A stretch of DNA of 64,000 nucleotides from Lumbricus terrestris (Eukaryota; Annelida; Clitellata; Crassiclitellata; Lumbricidae): NCBI GenBank assembly GCA_949752735.1, contig OX457052.1, positions 37,852,368 to 37,916,367 on the forward strand, given 5' to 3'. The notes under the pieces were generated by a model. The model was not told the DNA's origin. It was given only the letters and a program-made list of their open reading frames with translations, and did not search any database. Numbering within the stretch: position 1 is the first letter of the stretch; every line of letters begins with the position of its first letter. The position numbers and the translations under genes were made by a program. This document shows, one piece after another, positions 9,780 to 20,349 of this stretch.

Positions 9780-11338
9780 CTACACCGTGGTTCAAAACAA
9801 TAAGCCAAACTGTTTTTCATATAATTATCTCTAATGCCTGATAACATATCACGCTGAATTTTTCCAAATATTTAGACAATAATTATTGGACCAAGAATGT
9901 GATTCCAAAATTTCATGAGATAAAGTTGAACGGATAAAAATATAGGGTGACACGAAAGTTCGTTCACCGTTTTCAAAATGCGCCATCTCAGTAACGGCTT
10001 CATATTTCTTTATAATATTTTGTCAGTGTATACATAAGTCAAATGAAAGATACTGGTACAAATTTGATTATGATCAGATCTGTTTTCGCCATTATTTATA
10101 AGAAAATGTAAAGACGACCAGTTTTTGCGGGGAAAACTGCTTTCATCAAATTAACACAATAAAGAAACTGTGAATACGCCTAGTTCTGTGGTTTTTGCTT
10201 TTAAGAAAAATAATTGTGGTAGATTGATGTTATTTATGGGTCTACCATATATTTTGGTCTAATAATAAAGTTGTGTTATTTGCAGGTTCTTGATAAAATT
10301 GCAAAAGCAAGGTTTTTAATTAAGCTTAAAATTAAGTGTCAGATGTAACAAAGGCAAATTATTTTCCGTTTCCTTTTTTATTGTTATTTGTCGTTTTTTA
10401 TTATTTCGAAAGAAACGACTTATTTTGTTTTTGTTGTTTTCATCGTTTTTCACATCTATGATCTGAACAGCCCAGATTTGAATCCTGTCGACTATAAAGT
10501 GTGGAGCGTGCACATGGGCGGAGACCTAGGGGGGGACAGGGAGGACGGTCCCCCCCCCCCCAATGAAAGTGTTGGGGGAACGGCCCATGCATTTGCCCCC
10601 CACCCCCCAATGTTTGAGCACCAAGACTTTTTTGGGCGGCGAAAATAGAAAATTTCGTCGGGATTTTGGCCGGATGACTAAAAAAAGGTCATCAACTTTT
10701 TGGCGGCGAAAATAGAAAAATTCGTCGGGATTTTGTCCAGATAACTAAAAAAAAGGTCATCAACTTTTTTGGCGGCGAAAATAACTTTTTTCCGAGATTT
10801 CGCCGGTCGTCAGAGATTTTTCTGAAAATCTCGCGTCTTTCCGTCCTCCCCCCTCCCAATTCTCGGGCCAGGTCTCCACCTATGAGCGTGCATAATGCAA
10901 GTCCGAGTCTACCACACAACAATCCATGATATAAGCGATCTGGAAGTGTTGGGATGTCCTGGACCAGAGGATAATCGAGGATGATGTTGCTTACTGGCGC
11001 CAGCGCCTCCAGGCTTGCGTGCAAGGAGGAAGACATTTTTAGCAACTTATTTAATTAAATAATCAAACCATACTGTTGGAGTCATATTGTTGTTCAATTC
11101 TCTACATTTCAGAACTTTTTAGAATAGTTAATTATCAGGCCATAAAGATAATGAAAAACAGTTTGACTTACATTTTATTGAATCTAGCAGAAAATTGCTT
11201 TTAAACTGAAATTTCAGCATATGAAGTTGAAAGATTCATATCCTTTTATCCATTCAACTTAATATCATTAAATTTTAGAATCATATTCTTGGTCCAATTC
11301 TCTAAATGTTTGGATAATTTTAGCGTGAAATGTCATCA
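9780..11338 (+). mobile_element. Mariner-type transposon remnant with long inverted termini
   Basis: The left arm (about 9780-9945) and right arm (about 11130-11338) are inverted copies (for example TTGGACCAAGAATGTGATTC against the reverse complement of the right arm). Between them, 10468-10505 encodes NSPDLNPVDYKVW, the signature block around the last catalytic Asp of mariner-type (D,D37D-like) transposases, and about 10955-11035 encodes IIEDDVAYWRQRLQACVQGG, matching the C-terminal IDQWR.RLRACV.A.GG block. The N-terminal two thirds are missing or unrecognisable. A separate element at 10514-10883 splits the transposase. A related arm lies at 35676-35945. Not active. Confidence 0.72.
10514..10883. 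mobile_element. Inverted-repeat element nested in the mariner remnant, ~9-bp target-site duplication
   Basis: Inverted ends ATGGGCGGAGACCT and AGGTCTCCACCTAT (12 of 14 match), flanked by the direct repeat GAGCGTGCA at 10504-10512 and 10884-10892. Removing it rejoins the mariner transposase text on both sides, supporting true insertion. The interior has near-repeats of GGCGGCGAAAATAGAAAA and a C-homopolymer. A 9-bp duplication suits Mutator-like elements, but the family is not certain. Confidence 0.75.
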
Positions 11339-11343
11339 GCTAT

Positions 11344-13430
11344 ATGTGGCGTACACGCCACAAGAGAGTTACATGTAAAATATAACTTTCCGGTAACTCG
11401 CGGGAGTAACCCTGACTTTGGTTAGGAAGCCATTTGGCTTGGTGGAAAAGAATCTGAAACCGGTTTCGTTTGGATTTAGGTTTCGGTCGTTTCTATACGG
11501 AAGACCGATTGGGGCTTTCAAGCCAAAGCATAGAGTGTTGCCGGTGGAATAAAGCCTGCCACACGGTGCGCTGCTTATAACGTGGAGTAGTACCGACTAC
11601 TCCATACGTACTGTGATTCGTTCATTCGTTCATAGTGATTTCGGATTGTTTTCGTCTGTCTCGACAGTGTGGGCATTGGCCTTACGAAGACGATTTTTGT
11701 CGATCCTAGTTCATAGTCGAAGTTTCGCTTCTGGTTGTAAGAACTTTCGGTGACGATCTGTCAGGAGGTTTCCTTGTCATCGATCTCACGGGGTTTAAGC
11801 TTCTGGCTGTGGGCGACGGCTCAGGGAAGGGTACAGTATCCGCGATACGCCTAGTGGGTGATCGCAGTATCCTGTGACGCGTTCGGTCACGAAGGTTACA
11901 GTTTGGTTACACGTGTTGGTGATTCTGCAGGACTGGGTTGGGCTCCTACCTGCAAGGGACGCGGCGTGTTGTATTCACGATCCTGCCGTCTGGCTGATCG
12001 TTGTGAGTCCGTTGAGCGTAACGTGAAGGTTACGGGTTTTCTGAGTGGAGAGTGGGGACTCCACGGGTGCGCATGAAACCGAAGTCGGTGAAATACGTTC
12101 TAAGTAGTAAATCAGGGGCACCAAGTTCTTCGGGTTTATCAGTGTTACAGTGTTACAGTGGATATTTTGTTGCTCTCCTCGGGTAGAGGATCGTTTGTGG
12201 ACTTAGCAAACTAGGAGCATGGGAAGCAGAGTAAAACTTGAGAGTAAAGACCACGTTTGGAATCAGGGTTTTTACGTTGAGGTCCGTAACTGCTGAGCGT
12301 AAGGGCGAACGGCGCCGGTAGAAAATACGTCAATTAACAAGTCTCTTCGGAGACGGGGTTACCCGTTACCTGTCCCCCCAAGACCGCCAGGTCTTTTTTT
12401 CTTTCTCAGTCACCGGGAAACTGGACAGCATCTACCACCCCGCTCTTCCGAGCGGCCGAGAAGACCAAGTCTCGGGTAAGGGCCGGTTGTTGCCGTTGAC
12501 AGTGAGACGGGTGAGGCGAGCACCCAAGGCGCCCGCCGCGTACTTTGAACAAGGCGGTGGCGCGTGTTACGTTGAGGGAATCAAGGCGACAGTTGTTGGC
12601 GACAGTTGGACGGTTGAGGCGAGCACCCAGGGCGCTCGCCGCGTACTTGGTAGAAGGCGGTGGCGCGTGTGCCGTCGAGAAATACATAAAGGGAAAAGTT
12701 GGGAGTTTTGGGCGCTACAGGTCTCGATCGCTCCCGGGCTTCAGCTTGACTCTGCCCGGTAGTGTGCTTGCAACGTGGGCCATCTCTCCGGGTAATTCTT
12801 CGGTGTCAAGATGGGAAAAGGGACGTGGCGAATACTCGGGTTAGGCCCGTTGGAATGGCTGTGGTTCAGGGCGCTCTGGTCGTCGGTAACTGGAACATGC
12901 TCAGTAGTCCCCGTTGGTGGCGAAGGTTCGATGGCTGCTAAATGTAGCGTGGTGCGCAAGGGTACAGAAAAGACGGGCAAGAAGACGAAAGCCGCAGCCA
13001 CGACGGGTGGCGCTCGGCGAGGCCGCTCTGCCGTTGGGACAATGGACCCTGTGTTGAGAGTCGGCCATCCTCTTACTCAGGACGTCGCCTACTCGGTGAC
13101 CGCGTACGGGGCAGAGAGCGGGTCTGACGATACGGAGCTGCACACCCGGTCGCAGGCGTCAGAGACGGGGTCTTCTTCGACCGTCGACGAAGGCAGTGAA
13201 GGCGCGCGCGCCGCACACAGTGATTCGGGAGACTCAGGCAATCCTGGTAAGATAGAGGGCCTCCCGGGTCCTGGGCAGCCGAAGGCTCTTGGTGGTGCAG
13301 GGGCCACCGAGAGAGAACGATCCGGCCTGACAGAGGCGCTTGCAGGCGAGAGAGAAAGGGAAGCGTCGCAGGCGTTGTCTGATGAAGAGGGTCGAACGCC
13401 ACATATATAAGATATATGCAAAACAATTTG
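11344..13430 (+). mobile_element. GC-rich retrotransposon-like 5' segment (unclassified)
   Basis: A distinctly GC-richer block than its surroundings, beginning with TGTGGCGTACACGCCACA immediately after the mariner arm and ending near 13430, where homology with copy B (34320) resumes. It is absent from copy B. Near-repeats of about 107 bases occur at 12508 and 12615 (GAGGCGAGCACCCA, CGCCGCGTACTT). Its 3' half carries the reading frame at 12811-13410. The layout (possible LTR or leader, then a charged Ser/Gly-rich frame) suggests the 5' end of a retrotransposon lacking its pol region, but no diagnostic domain is visible. Confidence 0.45.
12811..13410 (+). CDS. Hypothetical gag-like reading frame in the GC-rich element
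   Basis: A 199-codon frame from ATG 12811 to TAA 13410. After a Trp-rich start (LEWLWFRALWSS) it has a basic stretch (KGTEKTGKKTKAAATTGGAR) and a long acidic, Ser/Gly/Glu-rich tail (SGSDDTELHTRSQASETGSS). There is no zinc knuckle, protease or transmembrane segment. Such a frame could be the N-terminal part of a retrotransposon Gag or ORF1 protein, or a chance frame in GC-rich DNA. Not recognised as a known family; unlikely to be a host gene because the whole block is an insertion relative to copy B. Confidence 0.3.
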   Translation: MGKGTWRILGLGPLEWLWFRALWSSVTGTCSVVPVGGEGSMAAKCSVVRKGTEKTGKKTKAAATTGGARRGRSAVGTMDPVLRVGHPLTQDVAYSVTAYGAESGSDDTELHTRSQASETGSSSTVDEGSEGARAAHSDSGDSGNPGKIEGLPGPGQPKALGGAGATERERSGLTEALAGEREREASQALSDEEGRTPHI

Positions 13431-13685
13431 GCTTACTTTTTTAACCATGGTTTAGAGTCCGAAAACTATTATCATTTTGTCAAAATGTTTTTGGATTGAA
13501 ATGTCATTCCTGGGGGGAAATCACCCTCAGAGATGTCTAGATTAAATACTGGAATCGGTCGATCAGCTCTTCTTCTATAGCGGCTTTGTGGGCACACTTA
13601 AACAGGTATGACCATGTTGCGGCGCCATATAAATGATTGTCTTAACAATTAGTATTATTTTTATTACTGCTCTTCTTCCGCGTAG

Positions 13686-14015
13686 AAACAATTCGATTGG
13701 AAGGACCAGAGAACTCGCTGAACCTTGTCGGCACAAACGCTACCTTCACCTGCGTTTCTTCACTCAGAAGCTGTCTCTACATGACTTGGTATATCGAAAA
13801 ATATATATACTGGTCGTGGACTTCAACAAAATTCGTCCGAATCAATCGGCTCGCCCCTTCTGTCAGAAGGAGAGTCATCGTGGAGAATACGACTGTCGGG
13901 TGTAAGCTGACTTTCATGAATCTTGAATTCGAAGACAACGGAAGAATCAAATGCCACATTCATCCTGGAGACAGAACATACATTGAAGGGAGAATAGCGG
14001 ATATCAAAGTGATCA
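13686..14015 (+). CDS. Ig-domain exon, class a, copy A
   Basis: A 330-base phase 1-1 exon with acceptor CTTCCGCGTAG and donor GTAAGT. One Ig domain: FTCVSSLRSC, MTWYI, RVIVENTTVGCKL and DNGRIKCHI. It lacks the usual Pro in the CxSPLxxC motif (CVSSLRSC). Sequons NAT, NTT. First Ig exon after the signal-peptide exon of copy A and homologous to 34514 in copy B; the two differ most between the core Trp and the VENTT block, the region of the C' to D strands. Expected to be an extracellular recognition or adhesion domain; partner unknown. Confidence 0.88.
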
Positions 14016-14087
14016 GTAAGTCACTTCGTTATTTCTGATAATTTTATGGCGATAATGAATATTATATCTATATAAATAAAGAGAAGA

Positions 14088-14143
<56 letters not shown>

Positions 14144-14165
14144 GCGCACGTGTGTGTGTGTGTGG
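14088..14165. repeat. (GT)n microsatellite in the class a to b intron, copy A
   Basis: About 36 GT repeats with CG interruptions, 70 bases downstream of the class a donor. Copy B has a GT tract at the same relative place (34885), there separated from a second GT tract (39940) by about 5 kb of inserted elements. Confidence 0.95.
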
Positions 14166-14344
14166 TCGGTCTGTGAAGATGCCTGTTTTTTTCTGTGCAT
14201 CTTTCTAGCTCTCTTCTGTGGCAAGTGAATTCATGATTTTGTTGCTGTTTTTGTCTTAATTATTTCTGGAAATATTAATAAGAATTAGCTTATAACTGTT
14301 ACAATTAAATCAGTCAGAACTTCTCAAATTCTTGTTGCACGCAG

Positions 14345-14659
14345 AAGAACATCTCGCACTACGAGGACTATCAGACAATTCAAATATTGTTGGCCAGGAC
14401 GTTGTCTTCAACTGCAATTCTTTACCGAGAGACTGTATCGGCATTAGTTGGTACAAATTCATACGGGAAGGAGATCGAGCTGTTATTTTTAGTGCACAAG
14501 AAGGCAATTTTCTAAGAGATAAATACGTGTTGGAAAATTACACATTCGGATGTCGACTAACTATCAGAAATCTGGAATTGACTGACAACGGGCGTTATAG
14601 TTGTAAAATTATGATTTCACAAAGCCCTGTTGAAAGATTTGCTAATCTTCTCGTTTTCG
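14345..14659 (+). CDS. Ig-domain exon, class b, copy A
   Basis: A 315-base phase 1-1 exon with acceptor TTGTTGCACGCAG and donor GTAAGT, only 329 bases after the class a exon. One Ig domain: FNCNSLPRDC, ISWYKF, KYVLENYTFGCRL and DNGRYSCKI. The CxSPLxxC motif is altered to CNSLPRDC but both Cys are kept. Homologue at 40173 in copy B, about three quarters identical by eye. The short spacing to class a compared with 5.3 kb in copy B shows how much was inserted in B. Confidence 0.88.
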
Positions 14660-15125
14660 GTAAGTTGTGATATAGATTGTCTTTTTAAAGAGCGATGATG
14701 AAACAAGTAAAGCAAGTGGATTAATTTTTTTTGTCTTAATGGTCAAACTTCTTACACCCTGCTGTAGCACAGAATAATCTCTCTAAAGCGCATCTCTACG
14801 ATAGCTTTGAACCGGAATGATGTCTTTATACTGCGATCTGGGACCATTCTCCACTAAATTAGGTCATTTGCAACAATTGACCCTGCCTCTGGCGTGCCAT
14901 CCCCTCCTATAGGCTATCCTCTTCGACACGTCTTTCCATTCTTTCTAGATAATTATGTGCCATCATCTATCTCTCTCATCAAAACCTATTTCCCCCATGT
15001 TAATTTTGAGCGCTACTGCTTGTCGCTGCCGTGAGCGACACTACATGTTGCAAAAATACATTATGCTACAATCGTACGGTAATGGTCCTATGTTTATCGT
15101 TGTGCCGGTGTCACGATATATTCTA
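14660..15125. other. Intron b-c, copy A, left part
   Basis: No gene seen. Scattered similarity with 40500-40620 (TTACACC...AATAATCT...GCGCATCTC) and 41925-41970 (CCTATGTTTATCGTTGTGCC) in copy B shows it is the paralogous intron. Confidence 0.6.
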
Positions 15126-15913
15126 CACTGTGTCCGGGTAAAAAGTAGCCCCACAAATAGTGTAATAACTCCGTCAAAACTCTTAGGATATGTCTGAAAT
15201 TTTAAACAGAGCAACAGTGACCATAAATATTTGCACGAGATCCTAAAGCCGATTAGAAATATTCGTGAGTTCGTCAAATTTATGAGCGTTTAAAATGTAG
15301 CACCAAAAAATTGAACTTTCCAACATGGAAAACCTGAAAAGAAGAGAAATTCAGCAATATATCTTGCTCAAAATGTCCTTCTTGTTCACGAACACACGAC
15401 CGTAGACGTAGTAGTTGTCCAGGGATAGCCTACACTCGGCTTCATATCCCGCAGCTGTGGCCGCCCAGCAGTCCAGACCTCGATCGGGAGTACCAGGTGC
15501 ATTTACTGGAGGGGCGCGTTTTTCGTTCACGCGAATTCATGACATCGACAACCGTAGGGCGCTTCTGATTGAAGAGTGGCAGATGTTTAACCAATTGATC
15601 ACCGACCGGACCATCAAACAGTAGCGTCTACGTCTACGGTGGTGTGTCCGTGAACAAGGAGGACATTTTGAACACCGGATATGGCTAAATTTCACTTCTT
15701 TTCAGGTTTTTCATGTTGAAAAGTTCAATTTTTTGGTACTGCATTTTAAACGCTCATTAATTTAACAAACTCACGAATATTTCTAATCGGCCTTAGGATC
15801 TCGTGTAAATAATTATGGTCACTGTTGCTCTGTTTAAAATTTCAGATAAATCCTAAGAGTTTTGACCGAGTTATTACACTTTTTGTGGGGGCTACTTTTT
15901 TCCGGACACAGTG
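15126..15913 (+). mobile_element. Mariner-type element with ~290-bp inverted termini, TA target duplication
   Basis: Begins CACTGTGTCCGGGTAAAAAG and ends CTTTTTTCCGGACACAGTG; the inverted arms extend about 290 bases each (15126-15415 and 15620-15913). It is flanked by TA on both sides (15124-15125, 15914-15915). The core encodes a transposase C-terminal remnant: RIHDIDNRRALLIEEW, TDRTIKQWRLRLRWCVREQG and GHFEHR, matching the end of mariner-type transposases; the catalytic domain is deleted. Copy B has the empty TA site (ATTCTA then TCACCACTTAAAG at 41969-41970). Confidence 0.88.
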
Positions 15914-16084
15914 TATAACCACTTAAAGCTATCCGGGGGAGAATTAATCTATCCACCGGATGGAATATGCCAGTATAAACTATATGGTGAGATAAACCAT
16001 TTTATCCCAACTTGTGTAGGGCCTAATTGCAAAAACTATATTCTAATCAAATTTTAAAGTGACCATAATTGTTTTAAGTGGTTT

Positions 16085-16420
16085 AGGTTCTCTGCCCTTC
16101 GGCAGGTTCCAACCTCCAATGACGCCACTCCTCTCTTTGCTGTGCCTTTTCCTTCAGTTTGCTGTATCCGTTGACCATCATCCATCCGAGCATCATTTGC
16201 CGCGGTCTTCCTCTCCCTCTCTTTCCTTCCATTCTCCCTTCTATGATTTCTTTCAGGAGGGAGTCTGCTCTTAATACGTGCCCAGCCCAGTTCCTTTGTC
16301 TTTCTCTTATTGTTGTTTTGAGCGATCGTTTTCACCAACCATTTGTAGCACCTGCTCATTCGTTATATGCTCCGTCCAGCTCACCTTCTCCATCCTTCTT
16401 CAAATCCACATATTGAGTCC
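16085..16420 (-). mobile_element. LINE fragment (reverse transcriptase C-terminal tail)
   Basis: Minus-strand translation across frames gives ...[37 protein letters not shown] and [20 protein letters not shown], the characteristic tail of many LINE proteins (W.GHVLR, GKR.RGRPR). The family is not CR1/L2. Absent from the corresponding place in copy B. Confidence 0.75.
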
Positions 16421-17017
16421 TTGACACCGGCGGATGTTTGTTCTAAAAAGGCGGAATGCATTTTAGCAGCGCGTATAATTATCTACTGTGTAGTGATGTA
16501 ATGTGGGAATAGAAGTTTGTTTGCAGATGAAGAAAAAAGGAAGAGGAGGTTATTAAGAGGAAGAAGAAAACGAAGAACGAATGAGAAGTTATTGAATGGA
16601 CATATTTTTCTGATTACGAACTTGGCGTTTTCATTTGAAGCTACAAATATTAATGAGACCGAGGCCTCAAAAGTTAGAGAGCAGGCTACAGGCACAAGTC
16701 TTAACGAGATAAAGGTGGAAATGTAAGCTTACTGTTTATACATGTAGGTAGCATCACTAAAGGCATGCATCGAGTAGGTGCCGTGAGAGTAGTAAAAGTC
16801 ACAAATTGACATGATATTGAATATTCAACATGATTACATGTAGGTATGCCAGAAAACTGAGAAACATCTTAACCATCACCCATAATAGCCTACAGTCATG
16901 AATTGGTCACTTTTTCGCACTCTCTCTTGTCACTCTGCCGGTGTTTCTTTGTCTGTATCTTTAACCCTTTTTACCACAATAGTGATTAAGTCTCGTCAAT
17001 GTTCTTCTTCCGTTTAG
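16421..17017. other. Intron b-c, copy A, right part
   Basis: No gene seen. From about 16630 it is homologous to 49715 onward in copy B (AATATTAATGAGA, GAGGCCTCA...AGTTAGAGAGCAGGCTAC). It contains a TACATGTA at 16835-16842 that copy B lacks. Confidence 0.65.
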
Positions 17018-17329
17018 AGCCACTGAATCGACCAGAAGACTTGCTGAGTTTTCTTGACACGAACACCACCTTCAGTTGCAAGTCTCCATTGAGAAGCTGC
17101 GTCAATATGACCTGGAATCGAGAAGACACCATATGGTTTGGCGTTGACTTCTTTGAAATCACAACCTTTGACAGGGCTTTCAGAGCTAGATGCATCGTGG
17201 AAAATACGACTGTGGGATGTCAGCTAACTATCACAAATGTCCAACTGAATGACACCGGACGCTTCAGGTGTGGTCTTAGCATCGGTAACAGACGCTTTGA
17301 AGGAAGTATTGCTAACCTTACAGTGATCA
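17018..17329 (+). CDS. Ig-domain exon, class c, copy A
   Basis: A 312-base phase 1-1 exon with acceptor CTTCCGTTTAG and donor GTAAGT. One Ig domain: FSCKSPLRSC, MTWNRE (Asn in place of the usual Tyr after the core Trp), ARCIVENTTVGCQL and DTGRFRCGL. It has five cysteines; the extra one is in ARCIVEN. Several sequons (NTT, NMT, NTT, NDT). Homologue at 50134 in copy B, about three quarters identical by eye and with the same extra Cys. The odd Cys could form an inter-chain disulfide; that is inference. Confidence 0.9.
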
Positions 17330-17559
17330 GTAAGTGATAATTATTGTATTCACTTAAGATGATTAAGCTTTTTTGCAGGTGCTGCTGTTGCTCCACTTGA
17401 TTTAAGCTACGGTTGTTTGCGCTTTGTGGGTGTCCTGATCGCTGTGCAGAGGCGGTATTTTCTCGATTTAAAAAATCTAAGGTGGGTCGCTTCTCTGCCG
17501 TGAGAGTTTGATTAAATGGGTATTGACTTGTTTGGGGTTTGTGTACTGTGCGAGATTAG

Positions 17560-18517
17560 CCCTCGGGCTACCAAGGGGGTGTTATACACCCCTAGGTTTT
17601 TCCCAAATCAAACGTGTTCCGTTTGGAATAAAATTTTGATGTTTTAGGTAGCTGTAGAGGGTTCATTGGCACACATTTTGAGCTAAACTTTTTGATGATG
17701 CCCCCTGCCGTTCAAATGTTTTACCTGATATACCCAAGGTACCGGGGGTAGATACCACCCCCTTAGATTATCGACTATAAGTTTTGCACCCTTTAATATG
17801 AAGAGACACAAATTATACCATTCTATATAACTATAGGGGGATGTGGGGCTACATTTCCATGCTCATTGAGTTGTCTTTTGACAACCGGAAGTGCTCAAAA
17901 TAAATTAAAATGTATATAAAGGTGTTTTATTTTCATAAACTTTTTTTGTTTTTTTCTATTGTAACTTATCCATAATTTACTTATAATAGAAATAAATTGT
18001 GCCATTCTGTAGAGGCCATTTAGGACTATTTTCTAATACCAAATAAATTGTCTTTTGATAACCGGAAGTGCTCAAAATAAATTAAAATTTGTGAAAATGT
18101 TGGGTTTTTTTTACAACGCAAGCCGATATGTCTGCGTAAAGGTTTTTCTGCGGCTACAACATGTTTTATTGTTTCTATTGAACATAAAACAGACTTATTA
18201 CTAGTTTTTATAGTTGAACATTGGAGTTTATTATATGTAGCCTATTTTTTATATATAAATCATGTTTAAAACACACAGAATCTAACATTTTGCTTATGCG
18301 TAAGTATACGTTTTGTGGAGTCGACGGGTACCTATGGTAAAAAATTCATGATTTCGAGGTGCATTCTTATTTTCTAAGCCTAAATAAACCATTTTGTGCA
18401 GAAATGAATGCTGAATCCATTGGTATATTACAAGTTATGATATCTCAAGCCAAACCCAAAATCCAGTATAGGGTGGTAACTAGTCCGTGTTACAAAAAAA
18501 ACTTGATAGCCTGAGGG
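17560..18517. mobile_element. piggyBac-type non-autonomous element (958 bp), TTAA target
   Basis: Ends are CCCTCGGGCTACC and the reverse complement of GATAGCCTGAGGG. The right flank is TTAA (18518-18521), the left flank TTAG (17556-17559), a one-base decay. Copy B has the single site GAGATTAATCATTTATGC (about 50662) without the element. A second member of the family, 970 bp, lies at 40773-41742, also against TTAA. CCC...GGG ends at TTAA are diagnostic of the piggyBac superfamily. No transposase. Confidence 0.85.
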
Positions 18518-18573
18518 TTAATCGTTTATGTTTAGCGCTTCAAGAGAAAGTTCGTATGGCCTAATTAGTTTTG

Positions 18574-18715
18574 GACGCCCGGGGACGCATTGGATAGATC
18601 ACACTGACATGCAGATCAGCGGATCCGAGTTCGATTCCTGAACCCACCGTAGCATAGACGTGCTTTGTAGGCTGCTATCAGGTCGCTGAAAATAGGCGCC
18701 TAACAGGGTTCTTTA
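18574..18715 (+). mobile_element. tRNA-like SINE, copy A
   Basis: Contains GCAGATCAGCGGATCCGAG and then GAGTTCGATTCCTG, close to a tRNA/SINE B-box (GGTTCGANTCC), followed by ATAGACGTGCTTTGTAGGCTG. Paralogous copy at 50710-50850 and a third, independent copy at 55409-55510, so it is a dispersed family. Confidence 0.6.
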
Positions 18716-19099
18716 AAACTAAAGCAGCATATCGATAATGAAAATTCTCGAACTCAGCATAATTGATCGCAAGTTGTATAAGGAAGTTTAATTGAAATAA
18801 TATTCATACAAGAACTGAATAATATTGAGAACTGAAATTATTTTGAAAACTGAATTAGAAGTATAACTGTAATTGTTTGAAAAACTGACTGGATTAGAAC
18901 TGAAATTGAGGTCTTCCGAAATAAAATAAAATAAAAGTAAAAGAAAATTATTTCCTGAAGTAAACTATCACTGGCTGGTATTAGGGACCTTGTATTGCAC
19001 GGCTGTCTGTTCTGCTAGTAGTTTAGATTGATGTTAATTAGGATAATTGCATAACTCTAATTGCGACCGATTGCGGCTGTCAAGTGGATTGGTGAAAAA

Positions 19100-19575
19100 A
19101 CGTGGTGGTGATGGTGGCGGCGGTGGTGGTCATGATGATGATGAGAAGGAGGAGGAGGAGGAGGAGGAGGAGGGGGAGGGGGAGGAGGAGGAGGAGGAGG
19201 AGGAGGAGGAGAAGGAGGAGGAGGAGGAGGGGGAGGGGGAGGAGGAGGAGGAGGAGGAGCAGGAGAAGGAGAAGGAGGAGGAGGAGGAGGGGAGGAGGAG
19301 GAGGAGGAGGAGGCGGAGGAGGAGGAGGAGGAGGAGGAGGGGGAGGAGGAGGAGGAGGAGGCGGAGGAGGAGGAGGAGAAGGAGGAGGAGGAGGGGAGGA
19401 GGAGGAGGAGGAGGCGGAGGAGGAGGAGGAGAAGGAGGAGGGGGAGGAGGAGGAGGAGGAGGAGGAGGAGGAGGAGGAGGCGGAGGAGGAGGAGGAGGAG
19501 AAGGAGGAGGAGGAGGAGGAGGAGGAGAAGGAGGAGAAGGAGAAGGAGGAGGAGGAGGAGGGAGGGACAACGAAG
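19100..19575. repeat. (GGA)n trinucleotide tract upstream of class d exon, copy A
   Basis: About 470 bases of GGA/GAG with GGC, GAA and GGG interruptions. Flanks (TTGGTGAAAAAACGTGGTGG on the left, GGGACAACGA...AAAGTGGA on the right) match those of the (GAT)n tract at 51306 in copy B, so the same intron position holds different triplet motifs. The long Glu/Gly/Arg and Pro/Ser/Leu frames are repeat translations, not proteins. Confidence 0.92.
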
Positions 19576-19727
19576 AAAAAGATGAAGAATCAGAAGGAGA
19601 AAGAACCTGTTTAAAGTGGAGGAACTGGATGCGATCATGATGATTACGAAGGTGAAGAAAACCATGTACATCTAATGACGAGAATTATGTTATTTTCAGT
19701 GTTTGAATTCACCCTATTTTCAATCTG

Positions 19728-19915
19728 TTGTCTCTCTTTCTATTTGTCTGTATTTTCCGTCTGCCCTTCTCTTTCTTTCTTTCTCTCTCTCTCTCTCTTT
19801 CTGTCTGTGTCTGTCTATCTCTCTACATGCCTGTCTGTGTGCATGAATGTCTTTCTGTCTGTGTCTGTCTGTCTGTTTGTATCTCTCTCACTCTGTCTCT
19901 AAGTCTGAGTTTCTC
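19728..19915 (+). repeat. CT-rich (TCTG/TCTC) tract before class d acceptor, copy A
   Basis: A long pyrimidine-rich stretch of TCTG and TCTC units ending about 15 bases before the class d 3' splice site. A similar tract precedes the homologous exon in copy B (51830-52045). It extends the polypyrimidine tract far beyond normal length. Confidence 0.85.
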
Positions 19916-19929
19916 TACACTTTTATTAG

Positions 19930-20259
19930 ATGCATCAGAACATGCAGATGTACTGCAGGGACTATCAGACTTTTCGGGTCGTATTCACGAATGGACTGTC
20001 CTCACCTGCCTCTCGCCACTCGGAGACTGTCGCGGAATGAGTTGGCACAAAGACACACCCGAAACAGGTCGAGTTGTTGTATTCAGTGAACAGAATGGCA
20101 TCTACATGTATCTCAAAGACAAATACTTCGTGGAAAATTCTACATGGGGCTGTCACATAACTATAAAACATCTTGATATGAGAGACAATGGATTTATTTA
20201 TTGTCAAATTCAGATATCACGAAGAACAATTGAAAAATCGGCAACCATCCTTGTATCCG
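19930..20259 (+). CDS. Ig-domain exon, class d, copy A
   Basis: A 330-base phase 1-1 exon with acceptor CTTTTATTAG and donor GTAAGT. One Ig domain: LTCLSPLGDC, MSWHKD, KYFVENSTWGCHI and DNGFIYCQI. It is 15 bases longer than its copy B homologue (52082), mostly at the N-terminus (DASEHADVLQ) and in a two-residue insertion MY before LKDKYF. An alternative in-frame start after GCAG at 19946 is possible; I chose 19930 because TTTTATTAG follows the pyrimidine tract. Role as for the other Ig exons. Confidence 0.85.
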
Positions 20260-20349
20260 GTAAGTCATGAGTTTGTCAGATTACATTGGTAATGAAACAA
20301 AATCAATTAGAACCAATTTGATGAGGAAGAATATCTTAAAATTCTTTAA

